64,000 bases of DNA from Leishmania mexicana MHOM/GT/2001/U1103 (lineage: Eukaryota; Euglenozoa; Kinetoplastea; Trypanosomatida; Trypanosomatidae). Where the stretch lies: positions 434,512-498,511 of the forward strand of contig NC_018325.1 of assembly GCF_000234665.1 (NCBI RefSeq), written 5' to 3'. Both the position numbers and the translations under genes were made by a program. Shown here piece by piece: positions 1 to 9,117 of the stretch. Position 1 is the first letter of the stretch. Each line of letters begins with the position of its first letter. Below the pieces are notes generated by a model. The model worked only from the letters and a program-made list of their open reading frames with translations. It was not told the DNA's origin and made no database searches.

Positions 1-493
1 CGCTCGTCGGCATCCCGAGCACCGGGTGTTGTGCAACACCGAGCACACGCGTATTGGGCGCCGGACGCCCACCTAACAAATCGCACAAGAGAGAGAGGTG
101 CGGGGGGGGGGGAGGGGGAGGGGGAGGGGAAATCTAACGACAACAGTCAGGAAACATATTCGGTGGAGCACGGCATGCCAACGAGAGCAAAGGACTGAAA
201 GAGGGAGGCGGTGAGGGAGGGAGGGGAGATCACTGTTGTGCGTGTGTGCGCTTGTCCTGCCACTGACAGCAGACCCCACCACCCCTCCCTCCCTCCCCCG
301 TTTTCCCTCTCCACCACACTCGCCGCTCGCGTATTGGGCGCCACGACGCCGTACATTGCGCTGAGAGCCAACGCCAACTAGTAAAGAAGTACAACCAACA
401 GAGCGGTGGGGGACGACGTCAGGGGCTACGCACAGAGAACACGCACGCACATCAACCTATTTCAGCAACCCGCCGCTTCCGCACCCGCATGTC
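1..493. other. Spacer downstream of the TPR/IQ gene
   Basis: This is probably 3' untranslated and intergenic sequence of the 494-5845 gene. It has a G-run near 104-128, purine-rich and pyrimidine-rich blocks (200-235, 282-312), and a 15-bp direct repeat at 48-62 and 328-342. No credible gene is visible on either strand. Confidence 0.7.
48..342. repeat. 15-bp direct repeat, 280 bp apart
   Basis: CGCGTATTGGGCGCC occurs exactly at 48-62 and again at 328-342. Both copies are followed within a few bases by a GACGCC. It is unlike the CA/TG simple repeats elsewhere in the window. It could be the remains of a local duplication in a 3' UTR; no function can be assigned. Confidence 0.6.
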
Positions 494-3400
494 CTATGGT
501 CTGCCTCGTGGCGTACGTTCCATGCGCCGGCACTGGTGTTGGCGGAACGTGTCTTGGATGACCATCGCGGCCTCTTGCCGCGCAAGCAAGTGGTGCCGCT
601 CCTGGTGAGCCTTCCGCAACTGCGCCGCCGTCCGCTGCGCCTGCACACGCCGCCAAAAACTTTGGATGATGATCGCGGCATGGTCCAGCATGTCTTGCAG
701 AAGAACGTGCTCCTGCCGCTCCGCCTCCACAGCGGCGCGCCACAGGGGCCAGCTTCGCCGCACCAGCCAGCCACGAATGTGGCACTGCAGACGCGTAGCT
801 GCCGCCTGTCTCCGCTGGAGCTTCTTGATACGGTGAACATCGCTGTGGTGCCGCCAGCAGTTTTGCACAAGCCGCGCGGCCCGATCGCGCCGGTGCAGGT
901 CCACGGCTGTCGAAACATGGTGACGGGACTTGTAGCAGCGATAGGCGCGCTGGATTGACGCGGCCGCGACACGCTTCCGCTCTGCCTCGTGACGGCGCGC
1001 ATTGCAAGCCTCGCGTTGCTGGTACGTCGTGTTGAGCCAGAAGAGCTCCCTCACCACCTCGGCCGGGTCCGCCTTCTCCGCAAACTCTTGGTGACTCACA
1101 AGCACCCGCTCCAGCTCGGCTTGCTTCAAGTCGGCGAGCTGCTGCCGCGACCTTGCGCAGCGGTACGCGCACTGAATAACTATAGCAGCACGCTGCTGTC
1201 GCGCCGCCAGCTCCGCCGTCCGCCGCGCCTCCTCGCGAGCCTGAGCTACAAGCCCGCGCACGTAAACGCGCTCGTAGTGGCCGCGGTAGAGTGCCTGGAT
1301 CTTTGTGGAGGCGGCGTGTTGATTTGTGAAGCGGTGGCGCTCCGCCTCCGTCAGCTGCCCGACGAGGCAGTCGCGACGGCGATCGCGCGAGAGCGCCTGC
1401 GCCTGCCGCGTGCGCACGAAAGAGTTCACCAGTGACACGTGCGCTTCCCACAGCATGGCGTAGTACAGCTCGAGCGCGGCCTCCTCGCGGCGGAGGATGC
1501 GACGCCGCGCGAACTCGCGCTGGGCGAGCTGCACGCGCCACCACATCTGAATACGCACTGCCGCCACGAGGCGCTGCTGCGTCACGACGCGCAGGTGCGC
1601 CGCGCGCCGCCCCGCCATAATCTTGCGCCAGAAGCACTGCACCACCAGCGCCGCCTCCGCATCACGGGCACGCTCCTTGATGCGCTGGTTCAACTCGCGG
1701 TCCAGCTGCCGCCGCGAGCGTTGCGAGTGCCACGCGCGTTGGATGCGCATCGCGGCGGCGGAAAAGGCTTGCAACTCCTCTCGGTCCAGCTCCACTGCCT
1801 TGCGCGTGACGTACCCACGCCAGACCGACTGGATTAGGATGGCTGCCTCCTGCCTGCGCAGGCGATGCATCTTCTTCCGGTGCTCGCCACGGTAGTAGGC
1901 CTCCGTCTCCTTGGCGCGCTGACGACGCAGGAAGTCAGCGACAGCACGTTGGATGCGGCGGGCAGCGGCGTCCTCCAGGCGTAACTGACGCGCGCTGCGC
2001 AGATCAGCAAGCTGCCTCCGTGCTCTATACACGCGGTACGCGCGCGTGATGACGTCAGCGGCGGCCACTTCGCGGCGCATGCGCTGGACCTTGTCCTTTG
2101 CCGCGGCACAGCGCCATGCGTGCTGCAACACGCACGCAGCGGCTGTGCGCCGCGCCATCTCGCGCTCTTTCACCGCGACACAGTATGCGACACGCCGCTC
2201 CAGTGCCATCTCGCGTCGCGCCGCAAAACCGCGGCCGACCCGCTGCCACACTCGCACGACTGTATCGTGGCGCTGGTACATGCGGCGGACACTCGCCACA
2301 AGTCGGTCGCTGAGGCACGCTGTGCAGCACGCCTGCAGGACAACGATGGCGCGAGCCTGAAGCCGCTTATGCTGCTGCTGACGCAGAAGTTCGGCGTGGT
2401 AGGCGGCAAACTCGCGTGCTTTTACTGCCTGCCAGCACTCACGTAACCAGCGCTGCACGCGTGATGCTGCGCGGATGCACCGCTGCTCCGCCCTGTACAC
2501 CAGGAACGCATGCCGCAGCACCCTCATGCGGTACCAGCGTTGGATGCGGACTGTGTGGCGCACGAGACAGTCATGCTCCGCCTGCAGACGCGCGCGACGG
2601 ATCTTGGCGACGTGGCACCGCCAGAGACTCTGTAGCTGTGTTGCCGCCCGATGTTGGCGCGCCTCCCGCATGGCGAAGAAAGCATGCAAGGCGCGCTGCT
2701 GACCGTAGTAGGTGGAGCAGATGGTACGGCAGGCACTCTGGATCACCACCAGCTTGCTCTGCATCGCGGCCGAGCGTACCTCCTGGTCACGGCGGTACAC
2801 GCGGTAGTAGGCATACCACGCGCGAGTGAGGTAGCCGCGAACGACGGCCTGAATGTGGACGGCAGCCCGTACGCGGCACTGGCGCGCGCGGTGCTCGTCG
2901 AGCTCCGCCAGCTTTGTGCGGTACTCCAAGTAGGCACTTTGGATGCGCCTGGCAGCCACCTTTTGGCGGAACTGCCACTGCTCATCCTTCCTTCGGTTCG
3001 CCTCTGCTCTGGCCGCGAGGAAGGCAGCACGCCTCTCGCAGAAGGCGCGGTAGCCGCGCTGGATAGTGCGGGCTGCGTAATAGTGCCGCGCCTGGTTTGC
3101 GCGGTACCCGCGGCGAATCTGCAGCCGGCGGAGAAACTGGCGCACCCGCGCTTGCAAGACGCGACACGCAGCCTCCTGCCGCGCCAACTCCTCCACTTGC
3201 TGACGGGCACGTTCCTCCGCCTCGCGGGCGCGCTGCACGCGGACACGCACGAGAAAGCGGCGCACCACGCGCTGGAGTCGCACAGCGGCGGCTATCAGCA
3301 TCGCCACCCACGTCCGCGCCAGCACACCACGCCAAATGCGTTGAATCTGCGCGGCGGCGCGACGGCACCGCTCGACTTCCATCCTAGCCTTCTCGGTGAT

Positions 3401-5845
3401 CAGCTCTTGGAAGACTGTCTCGGCTAGCGCGGCGTCGGCCACGGCAGTCTCGAGCTGCTGCCGCCGCTCCAGGCTCTTCTGCAGTTTTGACTGCTGCTTC
3501 CTTGTGTTCTTCAGCGTCCGCTGACGGTCGCTCACCGCGGCTTGCAGCCGATCGCCGCGTGGCAGGTTCGGCGTAAACCGAGAAGAGGCATTGACAGCTC
3601 CTGCGGTGAGGCTGGCGATGGAAGTGCGCAGGCTACTGAGCGGCAGGGCTGCGGGCAGCGAGGCGGCAATGCCGGTGCGGGGATTGGCAAGGCCGGAGGC
3701 CATCGAGGTGGTCGACACAGAACCGCTCGCGGCTGCGAGGGGCACACCGCGCCACTGTGTCGGTGGAAAGGTTGACGTCGAAGGGGGTGCCATCGGCGGT
3801 CGCAGAGGGAGGGCTGGCGGCGCGGTAGCTGCCAGCTTCATGCCGCTGCTTTTCCTGTCGCTGATCGTGAGCGGTTCGAGCACTGAAGGTTGTGATTGTC
3901 GCGCCGGAGCTTCGTGAGGCGCGTGCCACGCGTTCTGTTGGCCACCGGGGTACGACGCTGCCAGAGGTGGCAGCTGCGGGGGGAGTGGCGAGCCGTGGTC
4001 GCTGCGCCGAGGCAACGCCGATGACGCCGGTGGCTGCAGCGGCGCTGGCAGTGAGGCAGTATGAGAAGCTGTGCTTGATGTAGGGGGTAGAGAGAGTCGC
4101 TTGGGCCCCGTCTGCCCAGGTTGCAACAGTGGGCACTGGAGCGGCGCCTCGCACTCGGCGGGTGTGCCGAACTGCAGTATGTCCGCCATCGGCGTCACGG
4201 CCGACGACGCCTCCCAAGACGAGAGGTCCATCGGCGGCGGCAGAGGTCGCGAAGCTGCAACACCGACACCGCTGCGGCCCTTGGCGCTGGCAGGGGCTTT
4301 TGCTGCCGAAGAACCGGTGAATGGCGGCGCACTGAGCCTTCCTTTTGTCGCCCACCTGACTTCACCACCGCACATGCCCGCCGCCGCACTCGGCGCGGCT
4401 GTGCACGCTCCCTCCTCCGCGGGAGCGGTGACCGCGCCCGGGTGCCGGAGTGCCTGCATCACCTGCTCAATCGTGCGGCAGTATGCTGGTACGAGGCCGT
4501 AGCGGTGACACACCTGGATGGCTTCTTGGAAGGCCCACCGCTGGGCATTAACGTTGCCGCTAGCAGCGTCGCGCCGCTCCAGTGAGGCACCAAAGCTGTA
4601 GAACGCCACTGCGAGCATTGTGGCAGTGCGGGACGGCGCATCCTTAGCATCCTGCCGGCGTTGCTGCTGCGTGCGCGGATCCGCTTCGTTTTCCGCTGTC
4701 GTCGCCGTGTGGGCACTGGTGCACTCCAGAAGTGCCTGCTGCAGCAGCGGGATCACTCGCTCGCATACCTGCGCCGCCTCCGCGTGCTGCCCCAGCTCGT
4801 TCAGCACCGTGCACAGATTCAGGTAAGTCGAGGCGGTACCTTCCGTGCCGCTGCTGTTGCAGCTGAGGTGGCAACGCCTCGCCTTCGGCGAGGCTTGGGC
4901 AAAGGCGTCGCCGTCAACTCGACGGCTTTCGTCAAGCTGGGCCTGTGTCTGTATCGCCATGCGCAGAAACACCACAGCGGCGCGGGGTCGCCCGCGGCGT
5001 TGTTCTAGACAGCCGAGGTGGTTCAGTGTGACCACGCGGAGGGACAGGCGCAGCTGCTGATCGTGCGGCGTCGGTCCAAAGCACGCGCGAAACGCGGCCG
5101 CCGTGGCTGCCGTATCGTGCTTTGCCTCGTCTTGCGTGTTCGTCAGCGCGTCGAGGTCAAGGGAGTCAGCCATTGCCATCGCTGGCTGGGACTCGGGCTG
5201 CGGCGCAGATGACTGCAACACTGCACCCCACCACCACTGTCCAGAGACGGTGCCGCCACTACTACTCTTGACGCCACCCCCTGCGCCATCCGTCGTTGAA
5301 TCTTCTTGCTGCGCGTCCTCGTCATCGTCGGTGAGGAACATGGCGCGGTTGAGGAAGAACGCCGCGCCATCGTACTTGGCGTGCTGGAGGGCCTCGACGG
5401 CATAGCTGTTGCACCGCAGTACCAGCTCTTGTGCCTGCAGGCAGATGTTCATGGGCAGAGCCACGTCCCCATCGTCTGTGAGTGGCACGTAGTCGTCGTC
5501 TATTTCGCCGGTGCTCGGTGCGCCACGCCGCATCTTTGCAGTGCGGCGCCGGGATGCTCGATCCTCTAGTGCACGCCGTCGCTCTGCCAAGGCGTTGCCT
5601 ACAGCTGCCGTGTTCGCCTGCCGCAGTAGCAGCGCTGACTCGACGCTTTTGACACACTCGGCGTAGTTGCCTTGCTGCTCGAACACACCCGCCATCCGCT
5701 GCAGGAAGCACAGCGAGGAGAGAACCTCATCGCCATTACTGGGGGGACTCGATAAGTGGTGCACCCGTGTTGCGGTCCCCGTCTTTGAGTGTGTCACGAC
5801 GGGCGTGTCGTGCTTGGCGCGAGTAACAGCGGCGGTCGAATGCAT
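494..5845 (-). CDS. TPR-domain protein with about 26 IQ (calmodulin-binding) motifs
   Basis: A 1783-aa protein starting at an ATG and ending with TAG. Residues about 40-80, 140-170, 265-305, 340-375 and 408-448 form helical pairs with TPR spacing. Residues about 471-770 are a Pro/Ser/Ala-rich linker. From about residue 828 to the C-terminus there is an almost unbroken ladder of IQ-like motifs, such as AAQIQRIWRGVLAR, AARTIQRGYRAF and AAIIIQSFWRRVQAQR. I count 26, spaced roughly 20-45 residues apart, with a short coiled coil just before them. IQ arrays are long helices that bind calmodulin or centrin-like light chains, as in ASPM and myosin necks. The protein lacks the calponin-homology domains of ASPM and any motor domain. 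It is probably a cytoskeletal scaffold of the basal body or flagellum, but the location is inference. A possible splice acceptor (AG at 6030-6031) would leave upstream ATGs in the leader, so the 5' end is uncertain. Confidence 0.88.
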   Translation of the reverse strand: MHSTAAVTRAKHDTPVVTHSKTGTATRVHHLSSPPSNGDEVLSSLCFLQRMAGVFEQQGNYAECVKSVESALLLRQANTAAVGNALAERRRALEDRASRRRTAKMRRGAPSTGEIDDDYVPLTDDGDVALPMNICLQAQELVLRCNSYAVEALQHAKYDGAAFFLNRAMFLTDDDEDAQQEDSTTDGAGGGVKSSSGGTVSGQWWWGAVLQSSAPQPESQPAMAMADSLDLDALTNTQDEAKHDTAATAAAFRACFGPTPHDQQLRLSLRVVTLNHLGCLEQRRGRPRAAVVFLRMAIQTQAQLDESRRVDGDAFAQASPKARRCHLSCNSSGTEGTASTYLNLCTVLNELGQHAEAAQVCERVIPLLQQALLECTSAHTATTAENEADPRTQQQRRQDAKDAPSRTATMLAVAFYSFGASLERRDAASGNVNAQRWAFQEAIQVCHRYGLVPAYCRTIEQVMQALRHPGAVTAPAEEGACTAAPSAAAGMCGGEVRWATKGRLSAPPFTGSSAAKAPASAKGRSGVGVAASRPLPPPMDLSSWEASSAVTPMADILQFGTPAECEAPLQCPLLQPGQTGPKRLSLPPTSSTASHTASLPAPLQPPASSALPRRSDHGSPLPPQLPPLAASYPGGQQNAWHAPHEAPARQSQPSVLEPLTISDRKSSGMKLAATAPPALPLRPPMAPPSTSTFPPTQWRGVPLAAASGSVSTTSMASGLANPRTGIAASLPAALPLSSLRTSIASLTAGAVNASSRFTPNLPRGDRLQAAVSDRQRTLKNTRKQQSKLQKSLERRQQLETAVADAALAETVFQELITEKARMEVERCRRAAAQIQRIWRGVLARTWVAMLIAAAVRLQRVVRRFLVRVRVQRAREAEERARQQVEELARQEAACRVLQARVRQFLRRLQIRRGYRANQARHYYAARTIQRGYRAFCERRAAFLAARAEANRRKDEQWQFRQKVAARRIQSAYLEYRTKLAELDEHRARQCRVRAAVHIQAVVRGYLTRAWYAYYRVYRRDQEVRSAAMQSKLVVIQSACRTICSTYYGQQRALHAFFAMREARQHRAATQLQSLWRCHVAKIRRARLQAEHDCLVRHTVRIQRWYRMRVLRHAFLVYRAEQRCIRAASRVQRWLRECWQAVKAREFAAYHAELLRQQQHKRLQARAIVVLQACCTACLSDRLVASVRRMYQRHDTVVRVWQRVGRGFAARREMALERRVAYCVAVKEREMARRTAAACVLQHAWRCAAAKDKVQRMRREVAAADVITRAYRVYRARRQLADLRSARQLRLEDAAARRIQRAVADFLRRQRAKETEAYYRGEHRKKMHRLRRQEAAILIQSVWRGYVTRKAVELDREELQAFSAAAMRIQRAWHSQRSRRQLDRELNQRIKERARDAEAALVVQCFWRKIMAGRRAAHLRVVTQQRLVAAVRIQMWWRVQLAQREFARRRILRREEAALELYYAMLWEAHVSLVNSFVRTRQAQALSRDRRRDCLVGQLTEAERHRFTNQHAASTKIQALYRGHYERVYVRGLVAQAREEARRTAELAARQQRAAIVIQCAYRCARSRQQLADLKQAELERVLVSHQEFAEKADPAEVVRELFWLNTTYQQREACNARRHEAERKRVAAASIQRAYRCYKSRHHVSTAVDLHRRDRAARLVQNCWRHHSDVHRIKKLQRRQAAATRLQCHIRGWLVRRSWPLWRAAVEAERQEHVLLQDMLDHAAIIIQSFWRRVQAQRTAAQLRKAHQERHHLLARQEAAMVIQDTFRQHQCRRMERTPRGRP

Positions 5846-6654
5846 GGTGCAGCACGTTCGTCCTTTGTGCCTTTACATACAAATGGCATCCACGAGAGAA
5901 CCCAGTCTTGACGCCGCCACACACACCGCCGGCAGGCATGTACAGTGACACACACACACACACAAACGCTCTGCCGCTACGCCAGGTGCGTTGATCAACC
6001 GTGAGCGGCGCGTGGCACTTCGCTGCCTCCTTCCAAAATCACAAACGAGAAAAGAATCGTCGCAGCGTGCACGATGGCGTCTGCCTGCGTGCCCGTGCGC
6101 CCAACGCGGGTGTGCGGCAGCACTAACTGGTACGTGAGGCGAGAGAGACTGCCGTGGGCGTGGCGATCGAGATCGGTGATACATGCAAGGGAACACACAC
6201 AAACAAGCACGCACGCACACATATACATACATGAAGCGATGGGGGAGAGATAGAGAGGCAGAGGGATGATGATGATGGACACAGCGGCACTTTGGCGCTG
6301 AGCTTCAGCGGGAGACGCATACAACAAGAGAGGGAGTACTGTCGCGCAGCTGCAGCAACACCGCGGAGCGACACGAACAGACGCACACGCACACACACAC
6401 GTGCGCACAGCAACAGGAGCCATGTGTAGTAAGCATGAAGGGGCAACACCGTGGATGCCTCTTCTACCCAGCAGCAGTGCGACTTCGAGGGAGACGCGTT
6501 GGCACACGACTGCATTCTTTTCACCATTATGTACACGCATCTGTTTACTTGTTTCGCCTTGTTCCGTGAAATCGACGTCAACGGCGTCATCGGCAACTGC
6601 GGTGTCCTGCACGCACACACGCACACACGCACACACACCCACGCAGCGGCTGCG
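5846..6654. other. Spacer between the WD40 gene and the TPR/IQ gene
   Basis: About 0.8 kb with CA tracts at 5947-5964, 6186-6225, 6380-6405 and 6610-6640. On the coding strand a pyrimidine-rich stretch near 6035-6060 ends at an AG (6030-6031) that could be the acceptor for the TPR/IQ mRNA. At least one upstream ATG (5939) would then lie in the leader. No gene seen. Confidence 0.6.
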
Positions 6655-8502
6655 TCACTTCTTTTTCCGGAGCATCTCCATCTCATCCTCGTCGCTGTCG
6701 TCCTCCTCGTCGTGGCCGCCGCTCTGGAGTGCGCTGGGAGCTGCACTCTTCACCTGCCCCTGCGGCGGCAGCGGCTTCTTGCGCAGCGCCATCATCTCGT
6801 CGTTGTCGTCATCGCTGCTGCCGCTGCCCGTTTCTTCGTTGTCGTTTGCGGGCCGGCTGGCATACGAGGTCAGCACAGAAAACCGCATGTCTTCAGCGGA
6901 GCCGTGGGCGGAGACGACGATGTCGTTCTCCGTCACCGTGATGCCTGAGCCGCCCGCAACGACGGCCTCGTCCACCACCTCGTCCGCCATATCGACGTCG
7001 TAGAGCAGCCAGTTCTTACCGTGCCCAACCACCATAATCGCCGTGGATGAAGCGAAGCCAGGGGACACTGGCGGGAGCTGCGGTCGACACTGCGCGTAGA
7101 GAGGCATGCCCGCATCCAGGGTGCGCACACACAGTCCCGTGTCCGCATCCCAGATGCGGACGGTGTGGTCCAGCGACGTCGTCACCAAGCCGATCGGGAG
7201 CACCTGGCTCAGCCCGCCACGGACACCGAAGCTGAGGGGGTTTGCGTAAAAGCTCAGCGACGTGACAGCGTCGTCGTGGCCGAGTAGCTGGAACGGGGCA
7301 GCGCCGCCACCGGCGTCGTTGTGCGGCCCCAGCCCCGCCTTGCTCAGCTTACGGGCATCGTAGAGGTGCACGACACCATCGCCGCCGCCCGACGCAACGC
7401 GCACGCCGCAAGGAGACCACGCCACGCTGAGCGCGGCTCGCAGGTGCCCGCCAACGCGGCCGCCGGTGTGGAAGGCAAGCTGGCCGCTGCGCGTGTCCCA
7501 GGCAACGATGCGGCCGCCGGCGTCGCTTGTCGTGAGCAGCGAGCCGTCCGGATGAAAAGTGATGCCGAGGGTGGCCCCGGCCGTCTCGTAGCCGTCCTGC
7601 GCGTAGAGATGTATGAGTGGCGACGTGTCCGCGACGGGGCTCGCTGCTGCAGACAACGACGTGCCCTCGAGCGCAGCCCGCGCATCCCACACATGCACGA
7701 TCCCGGTGGCGTGCGTTGCGGCCAGGAGGGCGCCTGTAGGGTCCAGGGCAAGCTGCTGTAGGCCCCCAACTTCGCTGCCGGAGCTGCTGTCCACCGTCTC
7801 GACAGACGTGATGGACGCTGTTGTCAGGGGCTGTAGCAGTGCGGCAGAGTCTTTGTCCGGCGCGCCACCGTCACCGCAACCCAGCGTCACCCGCCACACA
7901 CGCACGACACGCTGAAACATGCTCGCCGTGAACGCAAACGCCGTGGTCGAGGCCGGACTTGCTCCGCCCTGCTGCTGCGGGTGAACTACAATCGACTTGA
8001 CACGCCCCCAACCGTGCGAGTCAGCATACGTGGACTGGCTGCTCAGCGGGGTGCAGTGCGTTGCATCCCACAGCGTAAGGAGGCCATCTGCAGATCCGGT
8101 CAGCACACGCGCAGACGAAGTACTCGAGGGCCCGCTGTCGCCGCTGGCCACCGCCGGCACGGCAGGCAGCGCTGCACAGGAGTGGAACGGCAAGCAGAGC
8201 GCGCCGGCGACAGCGTTGCTACCGCCGCCGGCGCCTAGAACTTTGATGTTGCGCACCGCCTTGACGAGGCGCAGGCGGTGGAGGGTCTCTGCCATAGCCG
8301 TCGCGTGCTCGCGGAGCAGAAGCGCGTGCGGCACCGCATAGAGCTTCTTCAGGCTCCACACCCGCTCCTTCGCGCGCTGCGTTGTCTTCGGCAGCATGTG
8401 CTGCACCCGCAGCTGGATGAGCTCACTCGACGCTGGTGTCTGCGAGTCCTTGAAGCGCGGCGACGGCGCCACGCGCACGTACGTGCCTTGGTGAGACGTC
8501 AT
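6655..8502 (-). CDS. WD40 repeat protein, function unknown
   Basis: A 615-aa protein; 8502 is the first in-frame ATG (the open frame upstream has none). Residues 1-125 are a basic, helical lead-in (RVWSLKKLYAVPHALLLREH). Residues about 130-465 hold six clear WD repeats ending in forms such as GLLTLWDA, GIVHVWDAR, GRIVAWDTRSG, GVVHLYDAR and HTVRIWDADTG, with a weaker seventh (WLLYDVD), so a single beta-propeller is likely. The C-terminal ~100 residues are acidic and disordered and carry two copies of a DEMxxLRKK motif, the last one at the extreme C-terminus. Propellers of this kind are protein-interaction platforms; nothing here identifies the complex. The coding-strand AG nearest upstream is only 5 nt from the ATG. 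Confidence 0.85.
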   Translation of the reverse strand: MTSHQGTYVRVAPSPRFKDSQTPASSELIQLRVQHMLPKTTQRAKERVWSLKKLYAVPHALLLREHATAMAETLHRLRLVKAVRNIKVLGAGGGSNAVAGALCLPFHSCAALPAVPAVASGDSGPSSTSSARVLTGSADGLLTLWDATHCTPLSSQSTYADSHGWGRVKSIVVHPQQQGGASPASTTAFAFTASMFQRVVRVWRVTLGCGDGGAPDKDSAALLQPLTTASITSVETVDSSSGSEVGGLQQLALDPTGALLAATHATGIVHVWDARAALEGTSLSAAASPVADTSPLIHLYAQDGYETAGATLGITFHPDGSLLTTSDAGGRIVAWDTRSGQLAFHTGGRVGGHLRAALSVAWSPCGVRVASGGGDGVVHLYDARKLSKAGLGPHNDAGGGAAPFQLLGHDDAVTSLSFYANPLSFGVRGGLSQVLPIGLVTTSLDHTVRIWDADTGLCVRTLDAGMPLYAQCRPQLPPVSPGFASSTAIMVVGHGKNWLLYDVDMADEVVDEAVVAGGSGITVTENDIVVSAHGSAEDMRFSVLTSYASRPANDNEETGSGSSDDDNDEMMALRKKPLPPQGQVKSAAPSALQSGGHDEEDDSDEDEMEMLRKKK

Positions 8503-9117
8503 TGAGTCTGACGGTGTGTATGGAGGGCGAATGGCAGCAGAGCGGAAAGGGAAGACGCGAGAGAGGAATAACAACAAAAGGATGTGTCAGGAAGAGAGCG
8601 CCAACGCATCGGTGCGTACGTGCTCCGGTACCTCTCCGAGTCATCGGCAATACGGTACACGCCTGCCTGCCTGCCTGCTGCTGCTGTTGCCATCGCCGCC
8701 AGCAGGCCATGCTGAATCTTTGCTGTTCAGACTTCGTTGCGTTGGCTGAGGCAACTGGCACATGCGCATATATATATGTGCGCCTGGTACCGTTGACGCG
8801 TGCGGCGAGCAGCCGCACCCGCGCCGTTCCTTCCCCGCTTGCGCGCGCACACACAGGGATGTAGTCGTGCACAGTCCTCTTCACCGCCGCCTCAGCACTC
8901 GCCTGCGCATGTGCGGTTTCCAGCGGCTGAGCCACGGACAGGCGCGTTGAAAAGGATGGGTGGGATTGGAGGGTTGGCTGGCTGGCTGGCGGTGACCATC
9001 ATGAGGGCGGGAGACGGGACACCTCTTCCGATACTCCTCCGAAGAGTCAGCAACAGAGTCACCACAGGCCGAAGCAGCCAACACAACTAAAAAAGCAAGT
9101 CGAAGAAAAACAGTGTG
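8503..9117. other. Spacer between the golgin-like gene and the WD40 gene
   Basis: About 0.6 kb. The plus strand is purine-rich at 8529-8600, so the coding strand is pyrimidine-rich. The first AG after this tract is at 8508-8509, 5 nt before the WD40 ATG. There are short CTGCCTGCCTGC (about 8663-8680) and GGCTGGCTGGCTGG (about 8976-8990) runs and an AT run near 8768-8778. No gene seen. Confidence 0.55.
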
